From Amaranthus tricolor (taxonomy: Eukaryota; Streptophyta; Magnoliopsida; Caryophyllales; Amaranthaceae): a DNA stretch of 64,000 bases. This document shows, one piece after another, positions 50,758 to 61,329 of the stretch. The stretch lies in the NCBI RefSeq assembly GCF_026212465.1, contig NC_080047.1:34026007-34090006 (forward strand), read 5' to 3'. Position 1 is the first letter of the stretch. Every line of letters starts with the position of its first letter. The notes beneath the pieces were generated by a model. That model searched no databases and was not told the origin of the DNA. It saw only the letters and a program-made list of their open reading frames with translations. The position numbers and the translations under genes are program-made.

Positions 50758-50808
50758 AGCTTGTGTTTAGAAACAAGTAATTTATTTCAAATTATAGATT
50801 TTAATTAT
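50758..50808. mobile_element. Left piece of a Tourist-like MITE split by the Tat element
   Basis: AGCTTGTGTTTAGAAACAAG and the following ATTTCAAATTATAGATTTTA match the left half of the MITE at 37,087. The right half resumes at 63,405. TTA precedes it at 50,755-50,757. Confidence 0.7.
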
Positions 50809-51458
50809 TGTCATGGTACTGTTTTTTTTTATTAATTTATTTATTTATTAATTAAACATCATATTACTAAAATACCCCTTGACCTTTCCGGATTGACTTT
50901 GACTTTTGGTCAATGGGCTTTCTGCTGGACTTCCCATCTTCCTTGGAAGGCTCATGGCATCTTACCTTCAGAATACTTAACTTCCCTGTCATCTATCTTC
51001 TTTGGCCATCCTCCTTTTTAGTTGAATAACTGTCCACCTCCCATTACTCCCACTACTCCCATGATCTTCCACCTTTCCTCTCTGAATTAACTTCCCCCTT
51101 CAATATTATAAATAGGGACAACCATCAGAGGGGAAGGGACATATGAAACAGCTTTTCCTAGTATCCTTGCTTACACTACTTCCTCAAGCCTTCCCAACCA
51201 CTAGCACTAGAACAAGCAATCTCAATCCCGACCTTCCTTCTTGCATTCCTTCTACAATCTGTCATTCATTAATTTTCGATTTACGTTCTAACTTGAGCGT
51301 CGGAGGGGTTTTCCGGGAGATCACCCCCCGGACAAGGCTAACGTTATCTTGCAGGAATTCAGGTCACCTCCTATCATAAGTCGCTTCTCTTGATCACACT
51401 TCTACTTGTCTCCAGGTATTTCAAGCGTATCCCACTTCCTCGTTTCATCACCGAAACA
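50809..51458 (+). repeat. 5' LTR of the Tat element
   Basis: Starts TGTCATGG, ends CCGAAACA. It contains a TATA box at 51,107-51,115 and is repeated at 62,755-63,404. Confidence 0.97.
51107..51115 (+). promoter_or_regulatory. LTR promoter TATA box
   Basis: TATAAATAG about 390 bases before the gag ATG. The same box is at 63,053-63,061 in the 3' LTR, from where it could drive transcription rightwards. Confidence 0.7.
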
Positions 51459-51461
51459 GTT

Positions 51462-51479
51462 TGGCGCCGTCTGTGGGGA
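51462..51479 (+). other. Primer binding site of the Tat element
   Basis: TGGCGCCGTCTGTGGGGA begins three bases after the LTR end. This form is usual in Tat/Ogre-type elements, where it has been assigned to tRNA-Arg; I have not matched it to a tRNA here. Confidence 0.8.
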
Positions 51480-51494
51480 ACTATACAAAAAGTC

Positions 51495-53735
51495 ATGGCT
51501 CCCAAGAAGAACCCGACTCAAACCGCCACCGTGCATAGCACAGACACAGACACTTCAGCGGGCCACGCTAATAATCAAGCCGTGACTCGCCGTGATCTGG
51601 ACATGCTAGCGCGAAATCTCACGGCCGCGTTCTCTGAACAACTCCGCGCCGTCATAAACAATACCCCTACTCAACAACGGGTACTGGAAGACATGGCGAA
51701 CCAAATAAAGAACTTAGAGGAACGAATCGAGCCCCGTCAAGAGATACCAAAATCTCATGAATCTCAAGACGGGAACTCGAGGACTTCCCATTCCAGTAGA
51801 CGCAATAAAAATAGGCGGGAAAGGTCCAAAACTTACCCGCACCATAGCAAGACAGATACACGAGATGGCGAATCCAAAACCGCCACTCCAGATGCCCGAA
51901 CCTTCATAGAGAGCAAAAAGCGAAAGACGTCTGAGAGCGTCCAATCCCTGGTAGATAAAAGAAGGGAGGAAAGGAAAAAGGCACAACTCGCCGGGTCTAG
52001 CCGTCCCCTCACTCCCACCTCCATGCCGCGGAATGAGGACGACAAGAGTGTCCTTCCCGAAGAGCCAATATCATTAGTCTCTCCCCTGGCCAGAGAGATA
52101 CTGAATACTCCCAATCCCGGGAAAATAAAGGTACCAAACATGGCTGCTTTCGATGGCACATCATGTCCGCAGGAACATTTGACGGCATATAAGAATCTTA
52201 TGTTGTTGTACACCACCAACTCATCGTTATGGTGTAAGTTCTTTCCAACTACTCTTACAGGAGTAGCTTTGACATGGTACACCTCCCTTCCCGGAGGAAG
52301 CATCCACAACTTTGCCCAACTAGAGGGCAAGTTCTTAGGCCACTTCATAGCCTCAAGAAGGCAGGAGAAATCAAACTTCCACCTGCTTAGTGTCACTCAA
52401 TTGGAAGGAGAATCCATATCCTCATATCTTAAGAAGTTCCATGAGGCAGTGCTGGAAGTGACTGATTTTGAGGAGTCGGTTGCCTTGAACGCCCTAATCA
52501 ACGGAATGAAGGCCCAACGGCTGAAGTTCCAGTTGGTTGAAAGTCAAGTAAAGACGTATGCAGAGGCCATGAAACAATGCCAAAGTTATGTCACGGCGTC
52601 AGAGGTATGTCAAGCACATGATCCAAAAAGGCGAAAATTTGAGAAAAAAGATGATGGGCCCCCCCGTCAATCCTCACGAAGCAGGGAGGAGCATTCTTCG
52701 AGGAGAGAGAAGATTTACATGCCGCGTCGTCCTACGCCGCCGTCTGATATGGGACCTCCACGAGCTCGACCCGTATATGTTACAGAAGGAGAAACTAGGA
52801 CACGGAATCTGGGAGATGGAGGAAACGACCCCTTATTCAATCGAAACAGGAGGGACATTTTCTTCGCTGTTCGAGATCAATTGCCAGCTCCACCTCCAGT
52901 TACCACCCCCTCTGATAGGCGCAACTATAATCTGTGGTGTGATTATCACAAAGAGCACGGCCATACTCTGGCACAATGTCGCGAACTAAAGCGCATCTTG
53001 CATCAGTTGGCTAATGAGGGAAAACTGTCCAGGTTCCTCAACAGGAGAGATTATGATGCTGGAAGAGAAGGGGAAAGGAGGCCATGGCAACAGAAACGCC
53101 GATCCCCCAAGCCAAACGAAGCAAGACGCGAAAGTTCCGACACTCAAGGAACGATCAACATGATTTTTGGGGGATACACTGAGGAATATCCCACTATCCG
53201 CGCGGCAAAAAACAGCGTCCACACTTTGCTGAAAGGACCTCCCATGGCCACATCTAAGGGACCGGTCATGAAATTCGATGCCACGACCTCCCAACCGCTG
53301 CAACAACCCCATACCGATCCCCTGGTGGTCTCTCTCAAAATTGGGCAAATGAAAGTCAGACGGGTGCTGGTAGATACGGGAAGCACGGCTGATCTTATTA
53401 CAATGGAGTGCTTAAGAAAAATGAAGTTCGAGGAAAAGCACTTACAACCCCTAGACAAACCACTGATTGGGTTTGGAGGGAGTCAGGTCATTCCGTTGGG
53501 CACGATCATTCTCCCCGTACGGGTAGGGGAAAGAAGTGAAAGCCGGACCATGCCCATACGGTTCACAGTGGTAGATCTCGACTTCCCCTACAATGCTATC
53601 ATGGGGCTCCCACTCATTAATAAGATCAAGGCTGCAATCTTTCCCCATCAACTCTTGCTGCAGTTCGAGACAGATAATGGAAAAGTTGGCATTCTCAAGG
53701 GAGACCAAGTGACGGCTATGTCCCAGCTGTCATGA
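51495..53735 (+). CDS. gag: gag-protease polyprotein of the Tat element (746 aa)
   Basis: ATG 51,495 (MAPKKNP) is the first ATG after the primer site. Residues about 200-370 hold the Retrotrans_gag capsid core (MAAFDGTSCPQEHL, WYTSLPGGSI, F..HF..SRRQ). The regions before and after are charged and basic. A zinc knuckle of unusual form C482-X2-H485-X4-H490-X4-C495 follows. The aspartic protease near the C-terminus has D627-T-G-S and the IMGLPL flap-like segment. The stop TGA (53,733-53,735) overlaps the pol ATG as ATGA. The protein builds the virus-like particle and processes the polyproteins. No stop or shift is seen. Confidence 0.93.
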   Translation: MAPKKNPTQTATVHSTDTDTSAGHANNQAVTRRDLDMLARNLTAAFSEQLRAVINNTPTQQRVLEDMANQIKNLEERIEPRQEIPKSHESQDGNSRTSHSSRRNKNRRERSKTYPHHSKTDTRDGESKTATPDARTFIESKKRKTSESVQSLVDKRREERKKAQLAGSSRPLTPTSMPRNEDDKSVLPEEPISLVSPLAREILNTPNPGKIKVPNMAAFDGTSCPQEHLTAYKNLMLLYTTNSSLWCKFFPTTLTGVALTWYTSLPGGSIHNFAQLEGKFLGHFIASRRQEKSNFHLLSVTQLEGESISSYLKKFHEAVLEVTDFEESVALNALINGMKAQRLKFQLVESQVKTYAEAMKQCQSYVTASEVCQAHDPKRRKFEKKDDGPPRQSSRSREEHSSRREKIYMPRRPTPPSDMGPPRARPVYVTEGETRTRNLGDGGNDPLFNRNRRDIFFAVRDQLPAPPPVTTPSDRRNYNLWCDYHKEHGHTLAQCRELKRILHQLANEGKLSRFLNRRDYDAGREGERRPWQQKRRSPKPNEARRESSDTQGTINMIFGGYTEEYPTIRAAKNSVHTLLKGPPMATSKGPVMKFDATTSQPLQQPHTDPLVVSLKIGQMKVRRVLVDTGSTADLITMECLRKMKFEEKHLQPLDKPLIGFGGSQVIPLGTIILPVRVGERSESRTMPIRFTVVDLDFPYNAIMGLPLINKIKAAIFPHQLLLQFETDNGKVGILKGDQVTAMSQLS

Positions 53736-56700
53736 GCGTGTACATGGAAAATCTCAGCACGCATGAAAGGCCTCGCCCCATAGAACGATACGAGGAAGTA
53801 GACATGTTCGAGGGGAAACAGATCAAGGTAGGGAAAGATCTTCCTAGCACGGTCAAACAGGACATAGTGGCCACCATTGCTGAGTTCCGCGACGTCTTTG
53901 CTTTTTGCACGGAAGAAATGCCTGGCATCCCTACCAGTGTCGCGTGTCATAAACTTGACATCAAACCAGGCTATAAACCCATAAAACAAAAGCTACGACA
54001 TCAAGGAAGAGAGCGGACTGAGGCCGCCAAAGAGGAAGTCGAGAAGTTGTTGAGAGCCGGATTTATTAAAGAATGCAAGTATTCTGAGTGGTTATCCAAC
54101 GTTGTCCTGGTGAAAAAACCAAATGGCAAGTGGAGGATGTGCGTCGACTTCACGGACCTGAATAAGGCGTGCCCTAAAGACGATTACCCACTTCCAAAGA
54201 TAGATCGTCTGGTGGATTCTACAGCAGGCCATGCATTATTAAGCTTCATGGATGCCAATGCCGGCTATCATCAGATTCCGTTGGCAATTGAAGACCAACC
54301 TCACACGGCCTTCATTACCAGCATGGGAGTCTATTGCTACAAGGTTATGCCCTTCGGATTAAAAAACGCGGGGGCAACTTATCAAAGGATGGTCAACAAG
54401 GTTTTCCAATCTCAGATTGGACGGAATTTAGAAGTATATGTAGACGACATGATCACAAAAAGCAAACAAGCAAGTCAGCACGCCGCAGACTTACGAGAGA
54501 CGTTCCTTACCCTTCGAAAGCACCAAATGAAACTCAATCCTGACAAGTGTGTGTTCGGAGTTACCGGAGGGAAATGCCTGGGCTTCCTGGTAGACGAGCG
54601 AGGCATTGAGGCAAATCCCGATAAAATCCGGGCTATACAAAACATGAGATCTCCCACCTCAGTAAAAGAAGTACAAAAGCTCACGGGGTGCCTGGCTGCT
54701 CTTGGAAGATTTCTTTCCAAGTCCGCGGATAAATGTTTACCCTTCTTTAAAACAATAAAACAACAGAAGTTCGAGTGGACAGCTGAAGCAGAAGAGTCCT
54801 TCCGCCAACTTAAAGAGCACCTGTCCACCTTGCCAAAACTAGTTTCGCCCATCAAAGGGGAGAAGCTAGTCCTATATGTCTCTGTCTCCGAATATTCGTT
54901 ATCCGGAGTACTGGTTGCGGAAAGAGAAAAGAAACAGCTTCCTATATACTACATAAGTCATGCATTCCGTGGCTCGGAGGGAAACTACGGTGAAGTCGAA
55001 AAAGTCATATTCGCAATCATCATGGCAAGCAGGAAATTGAAGCCCTACTTTCAATCCCACCAGATCATCGTCCGGACTGATCAACCTTTGAAAAAGATTC
55101 TGGAAGGGAAAAACAAGTCAAGCCGCGTCACAGATTGGGCAAACCAGCTGGCGGATTTCGGCATCGAATATGAGCCTCGAACGGCAATCAAAGCCCAAGC
55201 TCTGGCTGACTTCATTGCTGAAAGCACTCTCCCCTATCATCCTGAACCCAATCAGGAATGGAAGTTGTATGTAGATGGGTCCTCTACCCAATCAGCAAGT
55301 GGTGCTGGACTCCTCATTGTGTCTTCCGCCGGGGTCCGTATGGAAAGGGCGGTCAGGTTCGAGTTCGCAGCATCCAACAACGAAGCCGAATATGAAGCAT
55401 TATTGATGGGACTGAGAATTTGCTACGAAACGGGAGCCAAAAAATTATCCGCCTTCTCCGACTCCCAATTGATTGTTGGACAAGTGAACGGGGAATTCGA
55501 AGCTAAAGATGACAGCATGAAAATGTACCTGCAGCAAGTAAGGGAATTTGTTCAAAAATTCGACAAGTTCACGTTGGAGCACATTCCAAGATCCCAGAAC
55601 GCCCAAGCTGATTCCTTGGCCAAGCTTGCCAGCTCAGCAGAAACATCCGCGGCTCGAGATATAATCTGGGAAGTACTTCCTAACCCCAGCATCAACTTCA
55701 TGGTCGATACCATCGACAGATCAGAAACATGGATGGAGCCATACATCGAATATTTGCGGAGTCAGACGCTTCCCCAAGATGAATGTCAGGCCAAAATGCT
55801 CCGGAAGAAAGCCAGATGGTTCGAACTCCACGAAGGAATGCTCTACAAGAAGTCATATACACACCCCCTCCTGAAATGCGTATCCCCTGAAGAAGGAAAC
55901 TATATCCTCCGCGAAATACACGAAGGGGGATGCGGTATACACCAAGGAGTACGGACTGTCATTGGGAAAGTCCTTAGAAGTGGATATTATTGGCCCTCAC
56001 TCCGAGAAGACGCGGAGTATTTGATCAAAAGATGTCCTGAATGTCAGTACCACTCAAAGATAGGAAGGAAGTCATCTAATTACTTGACCGCCATGCAAGC
56101 CGTCCTGCCTTTCGACAGATGGGGCATGGACCTCCTTGGTCCCTTCCCTCCGGCAAAAGGGCAACGCAAATTCATCATTGTGGCCATTGATTATTTCACA
56201 AAGTATGTGGAAGCGGAAGCCCTTAGTTCAATCACGGACAAACAAGTCTGTCAGTTTATATGGAGGAATATCATCACAAGGTACGGCATCCCCCGGGTGA
56301 TCGTAACAGATAATGGAAGGCAATTCGTCAACAAGAACACCATCGAGTACTGCAACAAGTTTAACATCCAAATCAGATTCAGTTCAGTATCCAGGCCGCA
56401 AACTAATGGTCAAGTAGAATCCGCAAACAAAGAGATCCTGAATGGCATTAAGAAGAAGATAGAGGGGGTCAAAGGTAATTGGGATGAAGAACTACCAGGC
56501 GTCTTATGGGCAAGTCGAACGACCATCAAGGACGCAACGGGGCATACACCTTTCTCTTTAGTATACGGATCTGAAGCCGTGCTCCCAGTCGAAATAGGCG
56601 TACCCTCTACAAGGGTCACCTACTACTCACACGACGAAAATGAGGAAGGAAAAAGAGTAAACTTAGATCTGCTGCCAGAGACAAGAGGAAACGCAATGCT

Positions 56701-56965
56701 GAGATCAATAGCACAAAAACAAAAGATGATCCGTAGCTTTAACCGTCATGTCAAAACCAGACGTATTCAAATTGGTGATTTAGTCCTCCGAAAAGTAGAA
56801 GCTACGGGAAAGATCGTGGAGAAAGGAAAGTTAGGGGCCAACTGGGACGGACCTTTCAGAGTCACCCAAATCGTCAAACCAGGAACTTTCGAACTAGAAG
56901 ACATGAAAGGAAAAAAACTACCCCGTCCATGGAATGGAGACCACTTAAAGAAATTCTTCATTTAA
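53732..56965 (+). CDS. pol: pol polyprotein of the Tat element: RT, RNase H, archaeal-type RNase H, integrase (1,077 aa)
   Basis: Starts at ATG 53,732, inside the gag stop. Reverse transcriptase spans about 80-300, with active site Y236-V-D-D. The first RNase H is at about 370-490 and looks partly decayed (LYVSVSEYSLSG, where the usual Asp is Ser). The second RNase H is at 510-635 (YVDGSS, EAEYEALL, SDSQL, ADSLAKLAS) with its acidic residues present. Integrase has an H/H/C/C finger (730-771) and catalytic D800, D860 and E896 (35-residue D-E spacing), with a basic C-terminal domain and no chromodomain. The frame is fully open. The extra RNase H probably takes over the function of the first, as proposed for Tat-lineage elements. 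Confidence 0.94.
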   Translation: MSVYMENLSTHERPRPIERYEEVDMFEGKQIKVGKDLPSTVKQDIVATIAEFRDVFAFCTEEMPGIPTSVACHKLDIKPGYKPIKQKLRHQGRERTEAAKEEVEKLLRAGFIKECKYSEWLSNVVLVKKPNGKWRMCVDFTDLNKACPKDDYPLPKIDRLVDSTAGHALLSFMDANAGYHQIPLAIEDQPHTAFITSMGVYCYKVMPFGLKNAGATYQRMVNKVFQSQIGRNLEVYVDDMITKSKQASQHAADLRETFLTLRKHQMKLNPDKCVFGVTGGKCLGFLVDERGIEANPDKIRAIQNMRSPTSVKEVQKLTGCLAALGRFLSKSADKCLPFFKTIKQQKFEWTAEAEESFRQLKEHLSTLPKLVSPIKGEKLVLYVSVSEYSLSGVLVAEREKKQLPIYYISHAFRGSEGNYGEVEKVIFAIIMASRKLKPYFQSHQIIVRTDQPLKKILEGKNKSSRVTDWANQLADFGIEYEPRTAIKAQALADFIAESTLPYHPEPNQEWKLYVDGSSTQSASGAGLLIVSSAGVRMERAVRFEFAASNNEAEYEALLMGLRICYETGAKKLSAFSDSQLIVGQVNGEFEAKDDSMKMYLQQVREFVQKFDKFTLEHIPRSQNAQADSLAKLASSAETSAARDIIWEVLPNPSINFMVDTIDRSETWMEPYIEYLRSQTLPQDECQAKMLRKKARWFELHEGMLYKKSYTHPLLKCVSPEEGNYILREIHEGGCGIHQGVRTVIGKVLRSGYYWPSLREDAEYLIKRCPECQYHSKIGRKSSNYLTAMQAVLPFDRWGMDLLGPFPPAKGQRKFIIVAIDYFTKYVEAEALSSITDKQVCQFIWRNIITRYGIPRVIVTDNGRQFVNKNTIEYCNKFNIQIRFSSVSRPQTNGQVESANKEILNGIKKKIEGVKGNWDEELPGVLWASRTTIKDATGHTPFSLVYGSEAVLPVEIGVPSTRVTYYSHDENEEGKRVNLDLLPETRGNAMLRSIAQKQKMIRSFNRHVKTRRIQIGDLVLRKVEATGKIVEKGKLGANWDGPFRVTQIVKPGTFELEDMKGKKLPRPWNGDHLKKFFI

Positions 56966-57189
56966 TAAAATTTGCAAGGGGCAATCAGTTACTAGTTACT
57001 AGTATCAGTGTTAGCAACATCAATCCGCGACTACAGTCCTTCCGCAACATAATTGCGTTGTAATTCAAAATTACTTTAATCATCGCTTGTATCCTTAACA
57101 ATCATTAATAAACAGGTTCTATTTTCAGATTGTCCGGCTCTTATGTTCGCAAATGTTTGGTAAAATTCTTTTGCAAATCTTATTAAATC
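56966..57189. other. Spacer after pol
   Basis: Non-coding element sequence with no recognisable motif, leading into the hairpin repeat array. Confidence 0.5.
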
Positions 57190-57690
57190 AATAATATCCA
57201 TAAGTCGGACCCTTGAGAGGGGGCCCATCATCAAATCATTTTGTCACTAACGAACTTGCTATAATTCGGACCCTTAGAATAGGGTTCCAAAACCAAAAAT
57301 CATTTGAAGCATTCACCATCTGTTCGTAGCATCGATAAGTCGGACCCCCAGTTTGGGGTCCCCTTGAGTTCAAAATATTCTAAGTTTCTCACGATGATGT
57401 TTCCCAACCGGGACATCGATAAGTCGGACCCCCAGTTTGGGGTCCCTAGAGTTCAAAACATTCCAAGTTTTTCACAATGATGTTTCCCAACCGGGACATC
57501 GATAAGTCGGACCCCCAGTTTGGGGTCCCTATTGTTCAAAATATTCTAAGTTTTTTACTATGACGCTACCCAACCGAGACATCGATAAGTCGGACCCCCA
57601 GTTTGGGGTCCTTGAGTTCAAAAGAAAATCCCAGGTCTCCCACTAAGGTAACCCGCAGCCGGGACATCTACAAGTCGGACCCCCTTACTG
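57190..57690. repeat. Left array of GATAAGTCGGACCCCC hairpin repeats
   Basis: Seven copies of ATAAGTCGGACCC-type units at roughly 57,200, 57,262, 57,333, 57,418, 57,503, 57,588 and 57,670. The middle four are spaced 85 bp apart and form a perfect hairpin GGACCCC-AGTTT-GGGGTCC. Confidence 0.9.
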
Positions 57691-57925
57691 GGGTCTAAAG
57701 GCTGAAAATATTTCAAGTACAAATTTCCTTGATGACGTCTGCGCGTGACATCGAAAAATCAGCGTTCTCCAAGTATTATTCCGCAGCCTCAAAAGAGAGA
57801 AGCCACGGCTCAACGTATAAAAGCATGGATACCACGAATAAACTCCATAATCAGGAATATATACATCAAATATTCAAAATACAGAGTTGAATGTTTACAA
57901 AAATCAAAATTACAAAATTGCAAGA
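57691..57925. other. 3' flank of the antisense gene
   Basis: No ORF of note. On the minus strand this would be the 3' UTR and terminator of the antisense gene; no clear poly(A) signal was fixed. Confidence 0.35.
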
Positions 57926-60924
57926 TCATACATCCGCCAAAAAAGCCTCGACGTCTTGATCCGGCGGCAGAGGAGGCTCGATCCTTCCCTCTTCAAGACT
58001 GGGGGTGAAGCTTACATAATCTTCAACGTTAAACGGCTCCACCCCGATCTCGGACAGCTCTCGGGACAAGCCCTGGAGGTTCCTACCTTCGTCAATAATA
58101 AGATTCGATAAATCAAGGCACAAAACCTCCAGGTTGGAGAGCGTCAAGTTTTCCGGGACATCTGACGCCGGAGGAGAAGAGAGAGCCAGCTGATCCAAGT
58201 CTAGGCATAGAGCCTCCCTCTCAGCCTCAGCATTCATCTTTTCGGACCAGGCTCTCCTTTCATCCGCATCCCAAGCAGCGTCGACCAGTACCGCCGACTC
58301 CCCGTCCAAGACAGGAGCAAGGTTGGACAAGGCTTCACTTCCCTTCTGATCAGCAGTTTGCTGAAGAGATGTAAAGTCCATGCCCAACTCTGCGGCAGCC
58401 AAACGATACTTTTTGTCGCTGATCAGGGTTCCGGCTCTCACCATCTCCGCCGTCAGATCTCCAAGGAACTTCGACGCTTTCGGCTCATCCGAAAGAAGCC
58501 AATCTCGAGCCATCCGGGCCTTCCTGGTTAGACACAATTTATACACTTTGGCCACGGATAGAATCATCTTGAAATGGGCTGAATCAGTCGATACTTGCTG
58601 CATAAGTTGCTGGTTCTAATGAACGAGCTTGGCATGGGTATCCATCAGCAAGCCGACTTCATGGCCGAGGCTCGCAGACCAGGTGGAAGCAGCATCTAAG
58701 TTCTCGATGGTCTGGTCCAGCTGCTTCCTTGCCCTTTCCCGCCATTGTTCGGTCCTGACCAAGCGCTCTTTCAGCTCGGAACACTTGGCCAGTTTCTCTT
58801 TTAGGCCCGGCAGGTCCTCCCGCAATTTTGATATCTCGTCATTCAGCTCCTCACAGCGGGAGGTAAGGGCGGCAATGGTTTCCTGGTCCGCGGCACTTTG
58901 ACGGTTTGCGTCGAGCTCGAAAGCCAACCGTATGAATGCCTGCAAAGAAACGACAAGGGATGAAGTCCGGAGACCAAGTAATAACACTACTAAGCATAAA
59001 AGAGTAATTACCTCTGCCGCCGAAGCTTGTGCCTGACGCACTCTGTCACGGGGGGCATGGATTCTAGTAGGTCGACGTCCACCTTGCTGATTAAGTTGGA
59101 CGTCGCCCTGTTAAAACGAACAACTAAGCCCTTATGCCCCAACTCCGGAAAGGGTGTCTCGTGTCGAAAAGGAAAAACTTCCCGACGACGATAAACCTCC
59201 GCGAATTGTGATGAGGGAGCCGCGGAAGACTCCCCCACCTTCTCCTTCTCCTTCTTTGAAGATGGCCGTAGAGAGTCCGAAGGGGGAGACGCCTCCTCCT
59301 CAACCGACCCTATGCGGAGAGGTACGGCCGTAGGGATCGCACCCACAGAGGGCCGCTTGGCCGAGCTCTCCTTGCGGGAAGAAGAATCCCGCTTCCTCTT
59401 CTTCTTCCCACTCTTTTTCACCCCCCTTGTCTGTGGAGGAATCACCCTCTCAGATTCATCGGGGATGTGAACTTGTTTTCTCTCTTCGAGAAGTCGGAGA
59501 GCCTCTTGCTCTGAGGGCACGTCCTCCAGACCCTTCTCTACAGTCGCCGAGTCCTACAAAAGAAAAAGTTAGGAAGAATCAACAGGGATCTTTCATAACA
59601 AAGAATTTTGTGAAGTTATACCTTCGGAGGAAGGGGAAGAGGCTTATCCTCGGGTCGTTGTATGGCCCCTTGAGCAAGTCTTAGAACGCTGAATTTCTTC
59701 ATCAGCTCCGGACTCTTTGCTCGAAGATTCTCCTTGGCTATCCCTGTAAAAATCGCGAGTTAGAAGCAGTTAAACATATCATAGGAAAGAAAAGGAAGAA
59801 ACCCGGCCATTCTTACTCCGATCGATAGCCAAGCTGATGCCGAATGATGAGAGGAGGTTCTCGTTCTCCAACTCAGGGCGACCAGGTATCCAATTAAGTT
59901 GGACGTTCATTGGTTTCCTTCCCAACTGAACGTCCATCTTTGCGTACTCTATGATCACCGCGTCACTAAAAGAACACTGCGGGATCCCATTATTAAAACC
60001 CGTGAGGTTGGGTTTAATGTCAAAAGAGGTCTTGATGTTCCATCCCTCTGAATTATACAAAAATGCAAATTTCGTCCTATACCCCTTCTGGTTATCGGGG
60101 AGGTCTTGGACTATCTTCAGTCCTCGACGGTGTGTAAAAGTAATCCAGCCACAGCCGTATGATTGCGAATTACATAGGCGGGCTCTAAATATGTATCTAA
60201 AAGCTGTGAGTGTTGGTGGCACGGCCAAAACTTTGCATAGGATCAAAAAGGCCACCATACAACCCCAGGCATTTGGGTATAACTCGGGCACTGAAATGTT
60301 CAAAAACTCTAACACCTCCCTAAAAAACGGGTGAAGAGGAAATCTGAGCCCTAATTCAAAAGAAGGAAAGTATACTGCTATACAATGTGGGGGAGGAAAC
60401 CTAACGGTGTCATAATTCCCCGGGGTAATAATGTTTATATTATCCTTCAAACCCCACTTTTGAGAGATGGCCTCCCGGCGGTTGTCTAGATCCCTTTTGG
60501 TCTGTAAATCGATGAAGTAATTTAGGGGCCCGCCGTTTGGAATGTAGAATGGAGGAGGAACTGGCGCTGCACTCTCCCTTCCGGAAGACTCGGCTGATCC
60601 TTCAAAGTTTTCCATATCTACATACAATAACCCTTCTAGGTCAGGATTTATTCGCGGCAAGTAATTTGGAAAGAAAGCAACGCTCACTTCCCAAGGAGCA
60701 GTTTTTATAATTTCCGGAGGGTATATAGGGGATACAGACGACTCATCCCCATCTTTTATTGGTTCATAATGAGGGGTAATTCTCACCGAACTACTTTCAT
60801 CCGAGTCATTCATTGGTAACCCCTTTTTATTAAGACGCCTAGGTACTATCAAAAGAGTTTCCGGCAAGTTAGTAGGGTTGGTGTCTGAGTTAGCTATAGT
60901 CTCTTGAGTAGCCGCGACGTCCAT
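57926..60924 (-). pseudogene. Spliced antisense gene in the Tat element, 'putative gypsy-type transposon' (Transposase_28-like), two lesions
   Basis: Minus-strand exons: 60924-59817, 59743-59622, 59553-59012, 58939-57926, with GT-AG introns of 73, 68 and 72 bases and matching phases, giving about 930 codons. Exon 1 holds the conserved region (about residues 165-290: LRFPLHPFFREVLEFL, LYPNAWGCMVAFLILC, GWITF, KIVQDLPDN), which I recognise as PF04195-like. Exon 3 is Lys/Arg/Ser-rich, like a nuclear-localisation region. Exon 4 begins with a long coiled coil and ends acidic. Lesions are a run of six G at 59,050-59,055 where frame needs one more, and an in-frame TAG at 58,616-58,618. Function is unknown; antisense genes at this place are known in some Tat elements (for example maize Grande). 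Confidence 0.8.
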
Positions 60925-61260
60925 GTTAAAAATAAAGTAGTAGTCGAAACTTGTAAAGAATAGAGACTAAATTCATAAACAAATTCAAAGTTCTAGGCTA
61001 ACATTCAAGAACAGTTTGAAGAATAACTTGAAGAAATTCGAAAAATCTGGGAAAAGTTTGAATACCTTGAAGAAATTTGATGATTTGTCAGAAATTTGAT
61101 GAAGATCTGTTAGAAACTTTGAAGATCTTCAAAAGATTTGTCAGAAGTATTGAAGAAGGGATGAAGATTGTCCGAGCGTTTCTCTACTTTCTCTTTCTCG
61201 CAATTGGAAGATTTGAAGAAGTTAATGAAGATTAGGTGAAATGGAACTATTCCAACTACC

Positions 61261-61270
61261 CTATTTATAG
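61261..61270 (-). promoter_or_regulatory. TATA box of the antisense gene
   Basis: CTATAAATAG on the minus strand, about 340 bases before the antisense ATG at 60,924. It is the same box type as in the LTR. Confidence 0.6.
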
Positions 61271-61329
61271 CAGCAATAAATGCTTCACTTGGGACTTGAG
61301 CATTCGAACGAAAGGATGGAATTCCGGAG

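Noticed and set aside
51390..51494. Longer gag start upstream of 51,495
   Set aside because: It would begin with a non-ATG codon inside the LTR and read through the primer site; ATG 51,495 is the first ATG after that site.
51667..56961. Minus-strand open frames across gag and pol
   Set aside because: Shadow frames of well-supported sense domains; no family resemblance.
57190..57690. CRISPR-like regular repeats
   Set aside because: Spacing is regular for four copies, but the 'spacers' are themselves near-identical and the DNA is a plant retrotransposon; it is a tandem repeat.
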